DNA of 64,000 nt from an uncultured Alphaproteobacteria bacterium (GTDB lineage Bacteria > Pseudomonadota > Alphaproteobacteria > HIMB59 > GCA-002718135): positions 32,836 through 96,835 of the forward strand of contig CACBPV010000003.1 of the NCBI GenBank assembly GCA_902541215.1, given 5' to 3'. Every line of letters begins with the position of its first letter. Position 1 is the first letter of the stretch. The notes under the pieces are model-generated. The model had not been told where the DNA came from. It searched no databases and worked only from the letters and a program-made list of their open reading frames with translations. The position numbers were made by a program, and so were the translations under genes. This document shows, piece after piece, positions 1 through 9,325 of this stretch.

Positions 1-642
1 AGCTATGGTAACCTTTTTTATAAAAGAACCCTTAACGGCATCAGGTTTACTTTTGCTAACTGAAGAATAAAATGTTTTAATATTTTCTAACAATTCTTCT
101 TCACTAAAATCTAATTTTCCAACACCTGCATGAACGATACCAGATTTGTCATTTTTGAATTTAACTTGACCTGATTTAGCGTCTTTTACTGATTTAGAAA
201 TTTCATTAGTTACAGTACCAAGTTTAGGATTTGGCATTAATCCTTTTGGTCCTAATATTTTTGCTACTTTACCCAATTTCGGCATCATATCTGGAGTCGC
301 AATTAGAACGTCGAATTCTATTTTTGATTTAGAAATTGTTTCAATCAAATCATCGCTTCCTACCAAGTCTGCACCGTTATTTTTTGCATCGTTTTGTTTT
401 TCCTCATTTGCAATTACTGCGACCTTTACAGTTTTTCCTGTTCCATAGGGAAGATTTACAACACCTTTAATACTTTGATCAGTTTTGTTACTGTCAATTC
501 CAAGATTAATTGAAATATCAATTGCTTCTATAAACTTTACATAAGATTTTTCTTTTAAAATTTTGATTGCTTCTATTGGCTCGTAAACCTTTGTAGCGTC
601 AAAGTTATTTAACATTTGCTTTCTATTTTTTGTAATTTTCAT
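1..642 (-). CDS. rplA: 50S ribosomal protein L1, C-terminus cut by window edge
   Basis: Reverse-strand reading from ATG at 642 gives [50 protein letters not shown]...GPKGLMPNPKLGTVT, typical L1; overlaps the rplK stop; not in the ORF track because it runs off the edge. Confidence 0.93.
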   Translation of the reverse strand, partial: MKITKNRKQMLNNFDATKVYEPIEAIKILKEKSYVKFIEAIDISINLGIDSNKTDQSIKGVVNLPYGTGKTVKVAVIANEEKQNDAKNNGADLVGSDDLIETISKSKIEFDVLIATPDMMPKLGKVAKILGPKGLMPNPKLGTVTNEISKSVKDAKSGQVKFKNDKSGIVHAGVGKLDFSEEELLENIKTFYSSVSKSKPDAVKGSFIKKVTIA

Positions 643-1070
643 TAACCCACTACCTCCATACCCATTGAAACAGCAGATCCTTTAACCATATTCATTGCTC
701 CATCTAGATCAATAGCATTTAAATCCTGCATTTTTTCTTTGGCAATTTTTTCAATATCTTGCATTGAGACTTTCCCTACTAATGATCTTCCAGGAGTTGA
801 GTTTCCTTTTTTTATTTTTGCTGCTTTTTTAAGATAAAAACTTACTGGTGGTAATTTAGTAGTAAAATCGAAGCTTCTATCTTTGTATGCTGTTATAATG
901 ACTGGAATTGGTGCACCTTTTTCTAAATCTTTTGTTTTATCATTAAATGCTTTACAAAAATCCATTATGTTTAAACCTCTTTGTCCAAGTGCAGGACCAA
1001 CAGGCGGAGAAGGGTTTGCTCCTCCAGCAGGAATTTGCAATTTAATTAAGCCTAAAATTTCTTTAGCCAT
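642..1070 (-). CDS. rplK: 50S ribosomal protein L11
   Basis: Protein motif [34 protein letters not shown]; rplA-rplK-nusG-secE synteny. Confidence 0.98.
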   Translation of the reverse strand: MAKEILGLIKLQIPAGGANPSPPVGPALGQRGLNIMDFCKAFNDKTKDLEKGAPIPVIITAYKDRSFDFTTKLPPVSFYLKKAAKIKKGNSTPGRSLVGKVSMQDIEKIAKEKMQDLNAIDLDGAMNMVKGSAVSMGMEVVG

Positions 1071-1072
1071 GG

Positions 1073-1606
1073 TTATACCTTTTCTACCTGTGAATATTCT
1101 AGATCAACAGGTGTTGATCTTCCAAAAATTGAAACAGCTACTCTCAATCTTGCTTTATCTTCATCTATTTGTTCGACCTCCCCATTAAATGATGCAAAAG
1201 GTCCATCAATTACTTTTACTTGTTCGCCAACATCATACATTATTGCAGGTCTAGATTTTTCTACACCATCAATAACTTGTTCGGAGATTCTTTTTGCTTC
1301 AGAATTACTTATGGGAATAGGTTTACCTTTATTACCTAAAAAACCACTTAATTTAGGTGTTGTCTTAATAATGTGCCACGTATCATCATTTAAGTTCATT
1401 TTAATAAGAATATAACCAGGAAAAATTTTTCTTTCTGTATTTACCCTAACTCCTCTTTTTACTTCAACTACATTTTGAACAGGAACAGATATTTCTTCAA
1501 TTTGATCTTTGATACCAAGTTTAGTTGCTTGATCAACTATACTGTCTGCAACTTTTTTTTCATACCCTGAGTAAGCATGAAGAACATACCATCTTGTTTT
1601 ATTCAT
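1073..1606 (-). CDS. nusG: Transcription termination/antitermination protein NusG
   Basis: [19 protein letters not shown]... and KOW motif [19 protein letters not shown]. Confidence 0.97.
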   Translation of the reverse strand: MNKTRWYVLHAYSGYEKKVADSIVDQATKLGIKDQIEEISVPVQNVVEVKRGVRVNTERKIFPGYILIKMNLNDDTWHIIKTTPKLSGFLGNKGKPIPISNSEAKRISEQVIDGVEKSRPAIMYDVGEQVKVIDGPFASFNGEVEQIDEDKARLRVAVSIFGRSTPVDLEYSQVEKV

Positions 1607-1821
1607 TAAAAACCTGATCCTATTTCAATTATTTTTCTTATGGAAAAAGACCATATTTGATCAGTTAGAAGAAAAAATAATGAAAATAATATTATTAATA
1701 AAATGACTATTGCTGAAGAAATAAAAGTATCTCTTCTTTGTGGCCAAGTTACTTTTTGTAATTCTTGTCTAACTTGTCTTACAAAAAGAGCTGGTGATGT
1801 TTTCTTTTTTTCAATATTCAT
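1606..1821 (-). CDS. secE: Preprotein translocase subunit SecE
   Basis: Short protein with FVRQVRQELQKVTWPQRRDT motif plus one TM segment; next to nusG. Confidence 0.93.
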   Translation of the reverse strand: MNIEKKKTSPALFVRQVRQELQKVTWPQRRDTFISSAIVILLIILFSLFFLLTDQIWSFSIRKIIEIGSGF

Positions 1822-1835
1822 TTTTTCATTTCTCT

Positions 1836-1911
1836 TGGCAGGAGTGGCAGGACTTGAACCCGCAGCCCCCGGTTTTGGAGACCGGTGCTCTACCAGTTGA
1901 GCTACACTCCT
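1836..1911 (-). tRNA. tRNA-Trp (CCA)
   Basis: Reverse strand aggagtgtagctcaactggtagagcaccggtctccaaaaccgggggctgcgggttcaagtcctgccactcctgcca; cloverleaf, anticodon CCA, encoded 3' CCA. Confidence 0.95.
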
Positions 1912-1949
1912 AATTAAGTATCGGCTAGCTGATAGAGCGGTCTCTAAAA

Positions 1950-3140
1950 CTATTCGATAATTTCAGCAACAACTCCAGCGCCAACTGTTCTTCCACCTTC
2001 TCTAATTGCAAATTTTAGACCTTTATCCATTGCAATTGGGGACAAAAGAGTAACTTCCATAGCAATATTATCACCGGGCATTACCATTTCGGTTCCTTCT
2101 GGTAATTTAATTGTTCCAGTTACGTCAGTTGTTCTAAAGTAGAATTGAGGTCTGTAGTTTGAAAAGAATGGGGTATGTCTTCCACCTTCTTCTTTTTTTA
2201 ATACATATGCTTCAGCTTTAAATTTTGTATGAGGTTTTATGGAGCCAGGTTTTGCTAATACTTGACCACGTTCAACTTCTTCTCTTTTTGTTCCACGAAG
2301 AAGAACACCAACGTTGTCTCCTGCTTCACCAGAGTCTAGAAGTTTTCTAAACATTTCAACTCCCGTACAAGTAGTTTTTTGAGGCTCTCTTATTCCTAAA
2401 ATTTCAATTTCCTCACCAACTTTAACTTGACCTTGTTCAATTCTCCCAGTTACAACTGTACCTCTACCAGAAATTGAAAATACATCTTCAACTGGCATTA
2501 AGAAAGGTTGATCTACAGGTCGGCTAGGTTGTGGTATATGTTCATCAACTGCTTTCATTAATTCCATAATTGAATTTTTTCCAATTTCGTCGTCTCTTCC
2601 TTCAAGAGCTGCTAAAGCTGAACCCTTAATGATTGGGATAGTATCACCTGGGAATTCATATGAAGTTAGAAGTTCTCTAATTTCCATCTCTACTAGATCA
2701 ATTAATTCTTTATCATCTACTTGATCAACTTTGTTCATATATACAACCAGAGCAGGTACACCTACCTGTCTAGCTAAAAGTATGTGTTCTCTTGTTTGAG
2801 GCATTGGTCCATCAGCTGCATTAACAACTAAGATACCACCATCCATTTGAGCTGCACCAGTGATCATGTTTTTAACATAATCTGCGTGTCCAGGACAATC
2901 AACGTGAGCATAGTGTCTTGCTTCTGTTTCATATTCAACGTGTGCAGTAGATATTGTAATGCCACGTTCTCTTTCTTCAGGTGCTTTGTCAATGTTCGCG
3001 TAATCTGTAAATTCTGCTCCACCTGTCTCTGCTAAAATTTTTGTTATAGCAGCAGTTAATGTTGTTTTACCATGGTCAACGTGACCAACAGTACCTATGT
3101 TACAATGCGGTTTGTTTCTTTCGAATTTTGCTTTAGCCAT
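1950..3140 (-). CDS. tuf: Elongation factor Tu
   Basis: Full-length EF-Tu: [41 protein letters not shown]. Confidence 0.99.
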   Translation of the reverse strand: MAKAKFERNKPHCNIGTVGHVDHGKTTLTAAITKILAETGGAEFTDYANIDKAPEERERGITISTAHVEYETEARHYAHVDCPGHADYVKNMITGAAQMDGGILVVNAADGPMPQTREHILLARQVGVPALVVYMNKVDQVDDKELIDLVEMEIRELLTSYEFPGDTIPIIKGSALAALEGRDDEIGKNSIMELMKAVDEHIPQPSRPVDQPFLMPVEDVFSISGRGTVVTGRIEQGQVKVGEEIEILGIREPQKTTCTGVEMFRKLLDSGEAGDNVGVLLRGTKREEVERGQVLAKPGSIKPHTKFKAEAYVLKKEEGGRHTPFFSNYRPQFYFRTTDVTGTIKLPEGTEMVMPGDNIAMEVTLLSPIAMDKGLKFAIREGGRTVGAGVVAEIIE

Positions 3141-3166
3141 TTTTTTACCCCAATAATATTTTGTTA

Positions 3167-3240
3167 TGGAGCGGGTGAAGGGAATCGAACCCTCGTAGCC
3201 AGCTTGGAAGGCTGGAGCTTTACCACTAAGCTACACCCGC
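3167..3240 (-). tRNA. tRNA-Gly (TCC)
   Basis: Reverse strand gcgggtgtagcttagtggtaaagctccagccttccaagctggctacgagggttcgattcccttcacccgctcca; anticodon TCC, encoded CCA. Confidence 0.95.
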
Positions 3241-3298
3241 AACTAAACTGACTGCTTCACACACTCACTTTAATGCTTTCATCCCATTACCTCCATAA

Positions 3299-3384
3299 TG
3301 GTGGAGGGGGTAGGATTCGAACCTACGTACGCTCACGCGGGCGGATTTACAGTCCGCTGCCTTTAACCACTCGACCACCCCTCC
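3299..3384 (-). tRNA. tRNA-Tyr (GTA)
   Basis: Class II tRNA with long variable arm; ggaggggtggtcgagtggttaaaggcagcggactgtaaatccgcccgcgtgagcgtacgtaggttcgaatcctaccccctccacca; anticodon GTA. Confidence 0.95.
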
Positions 3385-3401
3385 TTTGAAGAAATTGGCC
3401 A

Positions 3402-3428
3402 ATACTAATAAATTAGTATATATGTCAA
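3402..3428 (-). promoter_or_regulatory. Candidate sigma70-type promoter for tRNA-Tyr/tRNA-Gly/tuf
   Basis: Reverse strand TTGACA (3423-3428), 15-nt spacer, TAGTAT (3402-3407), about 18 nt before the tRNA-Tyr 5' end; spacer is short. Confidence 0.4.
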
Positions 3429-3553
3429 TCTAAAACAGCAGCTTCACCTTTGCAAAATACGTATACTCGTAAAAGCAACGGCCTTTTAGACAAAAAATGC
3501 CTTTTTGTACATATCTAGATTGTATTAATTAGACAAATCTGTGATATTAAACC

Positions 3554-4315
3554 ATGAGTAAGTTTAGAAATAATAAATCTAATAAAAACCAAGGAATTCA
3601 TACAATTTTTGGTCAACATTCTGTTAAGGCAGCCCTTCAAAATGATAAAAGAGAGAATATTGAGCTTATAATTAGTAAAAATCAGACAAATTTTGCCAAA
3701 AAATATGAATCTAATATACAAAAAATTACTATTCTTCCTCAAAATGAATTCACAAGAAGATTTGGAAATGAAAACACAACGCAGGGAGTAGTTCTAAAAA
3801 CAAAAGAACTTACTTGGCTAGGTTTAGAAGAATTTGTAAAAGTTGAAAGTCAAAAATCAAAATCAGTAATATTAATTTTAGATCAAGTAACTGACCCTCA
3901 AAATATTGGCTCAATAATGAGATCATGTGCATTATTTGACTGTGCAGGAATTATAGTTGGTAAAGATAATTCACCAGAACTGACTTCATCACTTTATAAA
4001 TCAGCTTCCGGTGCTGCTGAAATTGTAAATTATATTAGAGTGACAAATATTAGAAGAGCTATTTCTTTTCTTAAAAAAAATAATTATTGGATTTATGGCT
4101 TTGACAGTTCAAAAAATAAAAATTCAAAATTAAATTTTTCACAAAAATCAGTATTAGTTTTTGGCTCTGAAGGTAAAGGTATTAGAGAATTAGTAAAAAA
4201 GGAATGTGATGAAATAATTCAGATAAACATGAAAAAAAATTTAAAATTTGAAATTGATAGTTTGAATGTTTCTAATGCAACATCGATAGCTTTATATCAA
4301 TTTTACTCAACGTAA
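3554..4315 (+). CDS. rlmB: 23S rRNA (guanosine-2'-O-)-methyltransferase, TrmH/SpoU family
   Basis: HTIFGQHSVKAAL...LDQVTDPQNIGSIMRSCALF...LVFGSEGKGIRELVKKECDEIIQINM...SLNVSNATSIALY SpoU motifs. Confidence 0.93.
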   Translation: MSKFRNNKSNKNQGIHTIFGQHSVKAALQNDKRENIELIISKNQTNFAKKYESNIQKITILPQNEFTRRFGNENTTQGVVLKTKELTWLGLEEFVKVESQKSKSVILILDQVTDPQNIGSIMRSCALFDCAGIIVGKDNSPELTSSLYKSASGAAEIVNYIRVTNIRRAISFLKKNNYWIYGFDSSKNKNSKLNFSQKSVLVFGSEGKGIRELVKKECDEIIQINMKKNLKFEIDSLNVSNATSIALYQFYST

Positions 4316-4327
4316 ATATAATTAAGG

Positions 4328-4403
<76 letters not shown>

Positions 4404-4453
4404 ATCAATTTTGCATTTATATTAAATTATAAATTCGACAAGATTTTTATAAA

Positions 4454-4576
4454 TTAAATTCCAGGAATATAAGGAACTCCATCACCTTTTACTCTTTCGT
4501 TTAATTCACTTAACGTAGAGCATGCTGTGATTGGACTAAATACAAGAAATAAAATTATTAATGTTTTTTTAATCAT
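4454..4576 (-). CDS. Small putative lipoprotein, 40 aa
   Basis: Reverse-strand ORF below the track's size cutoff: MIKKTLIILFLVFSPITACSTLSELNERVKGDGVPYIPGI; signal peptide and lipobox ITAC; immediately downstream of fdhA. Confidence 0.6.
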   Translation of the reverse strand: MIKKTLIILFLVFSPITACSTLSELNERVKGDGVPYIPGI

Positions 4577-4583
4577 AAATTAT

Positions 4584-7337
4584 TTATAACTTCTCAATTT
4601 TTGCAGCACAATATTTAAATTCAGGAATTTTTCCATATGGATCTAAAGCTGGATTAGTTAAAAGATTAGCGGCTGACTCATTATAACAAAATGGAATAAA
4701 TATGACTCCATCAGGAATCGCCCTGTCTTGCCTTACTCTGATATCTATTGAACCTCTTCTAGTTGTGACTTTTATTTTATCACCAGCTTTCATATTATTT
4801 TTAATTATATCTTTAGGTGATATTGAAACCGAAGGTTCTGGTTCAATAGCATCTAAATTTGATGCCTTTCTAGTCATAGCTCCAGTATGCCAATGCTCTA
4901 ATTGCCTTCCTGTGGTTAGTATCATCGCAAATTCTTTATCAGGTACTTCATCAGGTGCAGTAACACTAGCTGGAACAAATTTACCTTTACCATTTTCGTT
5001 TGGAAATTTATCACAAAAAACAATTTCATCTCCTGGTGTAGTTGGAGATTTACTTGGATAAGTTACAGAGTTTTCATTTTCTAATCTTTCCCAAGAAATA
5101 TTTTTTAATGAAGGCATTGTTAGTGACATTTCTTCATAAATTTCTTTTGGATGTTTATATTTCCAATTTAAGCCCATTCTTTTTCCAAGTTCGTTTGTTA
5201 TCCACCAATCTTCTTTCGCTTGACCTGGGGAGTCTAAAGCTTTTCTTCCCATCTGTACTTGTCTATTAGTATTAGTAACTGTTCCATTTTTTTCAGGCCA
5301 TGCTGAAGCGGGGAAAATAACATCAGCATATGTTGCAGTTTCAGTTAAAAAAATATCTTGAACAACTAAATGCTCTAACATTTGCAGAGCTTCTCTTGCA
5401 TGATTTAGATCAGGGTCTGACATAGCTGGATTTTCACCAAGTATATACATCCCTTTAATTGTATTCTCGTGAATAGCATCCATAATTTCAACAACAGTTA
5501 GACCTTTTTTATCATCTAAAGGAGTGTTCCAAAGTTTTTCAAAAAATACTTTATTATTATCTTTATCAACTAATTGGTAATCAGGATACATCATTGGTAT
5601 AAGACCAGCATCCGACGCTCCTTGAACATTATTTTGTCCTCTTAAAGGATGTAAACCAGATCCTCTTTTTCCAACATTCCCTGTCATCAAAGCTAGAGAA
5701 ATTAAACATCTAGCATTGTCTGTACCATGTGTGTGTTGAGAAACCCCCATCCCCCAAAAAATTATTCCTTTATTTGTATTGGCATATAAGCGTGCTACTT
5801 CTCTTATAAGTTCTGGATCGATACCTGTTTCGTTTTCCATTATATCAGGTGAATAATTCATTAAATGTTTTCTTAATTTTTCAAATCCTTCGGTTTGTTT
5901 TTTAATATATTCGGAATTAAATAAATTTTCTTCGACAATAACATTCATTATTGAGTTTAAGAGATCAACATCAGATCCTGGTTTAAATTGTAACATATGA
6001 GTTGCATGTTTTTTTAAGGAATGACCTCTAGGATCCATTACAATTAATTTGGAACCCTTTTTAGCAGCATTCTTAAAAAAAGTTGCTGCAACAGGATGGT
6101 TTTCAGTAGGATTTGCTCCAATGACTATTATCACATCTGAATGTTCAACTTCATAAAATGGAGCAGTAACAGCTCCTGAACCAATTGTTTCCAATAAAGC
6201 AGCTACAGAAGACGCATGACAAAGTCTTGTACAATGATCAACATTATTTGTATTAAAACCAGTTCTGATTAATTTTTGAAATAAATAAGCTTCTTCATTT
6301 GAACATTTAGCTGATCCAAAACCTGCAAGATTACTCTTACCATTTCTTTGTTTATTAAGTTTTAAAAATCCTTGTGCAGCATAATCTAGAGCTTCATCCC
6401 AAGATGCTTCTCTAAAATATTCATGAATGTTCGCAAAATTAATACTTGGGTGTAAGTCTTTTGCTTTACCTTTAATTCTAATCAATGGCTTTGTAAGTCT
6501 TTCTGGATTATTTACATAATCAAAACCAAACCTTCCTTTTACACATAATCTATTCTTGTTTGCGGGACCATCAACACCATTAACGTATTTAATTTTGTTA
6601 TCTTTTACATTGTATTCTATCTGACAACCAACACCACAATAAGGACAAACACTATCAATTTTTTTATCTACCTTACTATGACCAACACCATCCTTATCTA
6701 CGATAGATGCCGGCATTAATGCTCCAGTTGGACAAGCTTGTACACATTCACCACATGCCACACATGTACTGTCACCCATTGGATCATCAAAATCGAATAC
6801 AATTTTAGAATTTTCTCCTCGATATGCCATTCCGATGACGTCATTTACCTGGACTTCTCTACATGCTCTTACACAAAGATTACATTGGATGCACGCATCT
6901 AGATTTACAGCCATGCTTGGATGAGAAACATCTGCCTGACATGAAGTTTTTTTTGGAAATCTACTTTCTTTTACTTCAACTTTGTCTATCCATTTCCAAA
7001 AGTCAGAGTTATTATCATGAGCAATTTCTTTTTTTGGCTGGTCTGCTAGAAGTAATTCAAAAACTAACTCTCTTGATTTTTTAGCCTTTTCTGAAGAAGT
7101 TTTTACTTTCATACTATCAGTTGGCTTTCTAATACAAGATGCTGCCAACACACGTTCTCCTTCAATTTCAACCATACATGCTCTACAATTTCCATCTGCT
7201 CTATAGCCAGGTTTATCGGAATAACATAAATGTGGGATTTCTGTTCCAAGTCTATTTGCAACTTGCCAAATAGTTTCATCAGCATTTGCTTCAACTAACT
7301 TTTCGTTTAAATAAAATTTTGTTTTCTCTTTAGTCAT
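4584..7337 (-). CDS. fdhA: NAD-dependent formate dehydrogenase alpha subunit (molybdopterin oxidoreductase, N-terminal 2Fe-2S and 4Fe-4S domains)
   Basis: 917 aa; CIQCNLCVRACREVQVNDVIG, CVACGECVQACPTGAL, CPYCGVGCQIEYNV, catalytic-site NNVDHCTRLCHASSVAAL (Cys, not Sec). Confidence 0.93.
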   Translation of the reverse strand: MTKEKTKFYLNEKLVEANADETIWQVANRLGTEIPHLCYSDKPGYRADGNCRACMVEIEGERVLAASCIRKPTDSMKVKTSSEKAKKSRELVFELLLADQPKKEIAHDNNSDFWKWIDKVEVKESRFPKKTSCQADVSHPSMAVNLDACIQCNLCVRACREVQVNDVIGMAYRGENSKIVFDFDDPMGDSTCVACGECVQACPTGALMPASIVDKDGVGHSKVDKKIDSVCPYCGVGCQIEYNVKDNKIKYVNGVDGPANKNRLCVKGRFGFDYVNNPERLTKPLIRIKGKAKDLHPSINFANIHEYFREASWDEALDYAAQGFLKLNKQRNGKSNLAGFGSAKCSNEEAYLFQKLIRTGFNTNNVDHCTRLCHASSVAALLETIGSGAVTAPFYEVEHSDVIIVIGANPTENHPVAATFFKNAAKKGSKLIVMDPRGHSLKKHATHMLQFKPGSDVDLLNSIMNVIVEENLFNSEYIKKQTEGFEKLRKHLMNYSPDIMENETGIDPELIREVARLYANTNKGIIFWGMGVSQHTHGTDNARCLISLALMTGNVGKRGSGLHPLRGQNNVQGASDAGLIPMMYPDYQLVDKDNNKVFFEKLWNTPLDDKKGLTVVEIMDAIHENTIKGMYILGENPAMSDPDLNHAREALQMLEHLVVQDIFLTETATYADVIFPASAWPEKNGTVTNTNRQVQMGRKALDSPGQAKEDWWITNELGKRMGLNWKYKHPKEIYEEMSLTMPSLKNISWERLENENSVTYPSKSPTTPGDEIVFCDKFPNENGKGKFVPASVTAPDEVPDKEFAMILTTGRQLEHWHTGAMTRKASNLDAIEPEPSVSISPKDIIKNNMKAGDKIKVTTRRGSIDIRVRQDRAIPDGVIFIPFCYNESAANLLTNPALDPYGKIPEFKYCAAKIEKL

Positions 7338-9033
7338 AAGTTATTTCATTGCTAAAATATTTTAAAACAGAATTTAATGGGTTTGTTGCAGCCTGTCCTA
7401 AACCACATATCGATGCTTGAGCCATAACTTCACTTAAATCTTTTAATTTTTCCTTGTTCCAATTTTTTTCTTGCATTAATTTTACAGTTTTCTCCGTACC
7501 GGAACGGCAAGGTGTACATTGACCACAACTTTCCTCTTCGAAAAATTTTAGTAAATTAAGTGCAACATCTTTCATATTATCATGATCCGACAATACAACA
7601 ACTGCCGCTGAACCTAAAAAACATCCAGCATCCATTAATTCTTTTGATCCATAATCAAGTGGAATATTATTCATAGTAGCGGGTAGGATACCGCCTGATG
7701 CACCTCCTGGAAGATATCCTTTAAAAGTATGTCCATCTGCCATACCATCACAATACTTATCAATTAATTGTTGAATTGTTATACCGGCTGGGGCAACTTT
7801 TACTCCTGGGTTCTTTACTCTTCCAGATACTGAAAAACTATGAAAACCCTTATTCCCATTGGACCCTTTTTCAGCAAACCATTTTGCTCCTTTTTCAATT
7901 ATATCTCTTACCCAAAAAAGAGTTTCTAAATTATTTGTTAAAGTAGGACATCCAAATAAACCAATTTCAGCCACATAAGGCGGTCTATGCCTTGGCAATC
8001 CTCTCTTGCCTTCAATACTTTCTATCATTGCTGACTCTTCTCCACAAATATAGGCTCCTGCCCCTCTTCTCACTATGAAAAAGTCTTTTGGAATTATTTC
8101 TTCATTTTCCATTTTATTTATTTCATCAAGTAAAATTTTTATAACTGTTGGATATTCATCTCTCATATAAATATAAACTTTTTGAGCATTTATAAAATAG
8201 GATGCAATTAAAGCTCCTTCTAAAAATCTATGTGGATCACTTTCTAAATATGACCTATCTTTAAATGTTCCTGGCTCACCTTCATCTCCATTAACAGCAA
8301 CATATTTTTTACCATTGTAATTTGAAACAATTTCCCATTTTTTTCCTGTAGGAAATCCAGCGCCACCCTTACCTTTCAATCCGCTTTCATTTAAAGAATC
8401 CAAAACTTGTTTTTTTGAGATAACACCATTTTTTATTTTGTTCGCAATTTCATAACCGCCTTTTTTTTTATAAGAAGATAAATTTATATAATCTGGAATG
8501 AAGGGATCAAAATTTTTTTCATCAATTGTTTTTTTAACTTTATCAAAATTAGCCACATCAACATAATTTTTTCCTACGCAAACAGTAGGAGCAACATTGC
8601 ATCTTCCCATGCATGGCCCAGGTACGACTTTTATATTTTTATTTTCTAATTTTTTTATATCTTGAAGTAATTTGTGTGCACCAAATAATTCACAAGTTAA
8701 ACTTTCACAAACCCTTACAACATTCACTGGGTTATAATCTTTACTATCTTTAATTATATTAAAGTGAGCATAAAAAGTTGCAACTTCATAAATTTCAGAA
8801 AGTGGTAAGTTAATAATAGTTGATAAAGCCACTAGATGTTTATCATACAAAACACCAAATTTATCCTGTAATATATGCAAATATTCTATTAATTCATCTC
8901 GCTTAAATATTAACCCTGAAAACAATTTAGAAACTTCATCTAAATATTTATCTTCGACTTGTCTTCCTTTTGGAGTCCAACGTCTTTTCTTCTTTTTTAA
9001 AGAAGTTTCTGTTTGAGAAACAAATTTATCCAT
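7330..9033 (-). CDS. fdhB: Formate dehydrogenase beta subunit, fused NuoE-like and NuoF-like domains
   Basis: 567 aa; NuoE-like EIYEVATFYAHF/CESLTCELFGA/CMGRCNVAP, then NuoF-like GLKGKGGAGFPTGKKWE, NGDEGEPGTFKDR, ESCGQCTPCRSGTEK. Confidence 0.92.
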   Translation of the reverse strand: MDKFVSQTETSLKKKKRRWTPKGRQVEDKYLDEVSKLFSGLIFKRDELIEYLHILQDKFGVLYDKHLVALSTIINLPLSEIYEVATFYAHFNIIKDSKDYNPVNVVRVCESLTCELFGAHKLLQDIKKLENKNIKVVPGPCMGRCNVAPTVCVGKNYVDVANFDKVKKTIDEKNFDPFIPDYINLSSYKKKGGYEIANKIKNGVISKKQVLDSLNESGLKGKGGAGFPTGKKWEIVSNYNGKKYVAVNGDEGEPGTFKDRSYLESDPHRFLEGALIASYFINAQKVYIYMRDEYPTVIKILLDEINKMENEEIIPKDFFIVRRGAGAYICGEESAMIESIEGKRGLPRHRPPYVAEIGLFGCPTLTNNLETLFWVRDIIEKGAKWFAEKGSNGNKGFHSFSVSGRVKNPGVKVAPAGITIQQLIDKYCDGMADGHTFKGYLPGGASGGILPATMNNIPLDYGSKELMDAGCFLGSAAVVVLSDHDNMKDVALNLLKFFEEESCGQCTPCRSGTEKTVKLMQEKNWNKEKLKDLSEVMAQASICGLGQAATNPLNSVLKYFSNEITYD

Positions 9034-9073
9034 TCCAATTAATATTATACTATATATTAAGTATCAGAAAACT

Positions 9074-9325
9074 ATGAAAGATTCAGTTGAAAATGAAGAA
9101 TTAGTTCTTGATACTAGTGGTACAGAATGTCCTATACCAGTGCTTAAGGCTAGAAAACTTGCATCAGAATTAAACAAAGATACAATTATTAAAATTATTG
9201 CAACTGATCCTTTGGCTGAAGCAGACTTTGAACATTATTGTGATCAGTCTAACTATGAATATTTAAGTTGTGAAAAAATAAAAGATAAAATTGTAATTCG
9301 TTATAGATTTAAAATTAAAAATTAA
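9074..9325 (+). CDS. TusA/SirA-like sulfurtransferase (sulfur carrier)
   Basis: 83 aa with CPIPVLKARK (CPxP) motif, ATDPLAEADFEHYC. Confidence 0.88.
   Translation: MKDSVENEELVLDTSGTECPIPVLKARKLASELNKDTIIKIIATDPLAEADFEHYCDQSNYEYLSCEKIKDKIVIRYRFKIKN

Noticed and set aside
883-1188. 101-aa + strand ORF across rplK/nusG
   Set aside because: Antisense to strongly supported ribosomal and nusG genes; no recognisable domain
1703-1900. 65-aa + strand ORF
   Set aside because: Antisense to secE and runs through tRNA-Trp (its LEPAAPGFGDRCSTS end is translated tRNA)
3515-3742. 75-aa - strand ORF overlapping rlmB
   Set aside because: Antisense to the rlmB N-terminus, low-complexity hydrophobic translation
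4702-5269. + strand ORFs inside fdhA
   Set aside because: Antisense shadow ORFs of a well-supported gene
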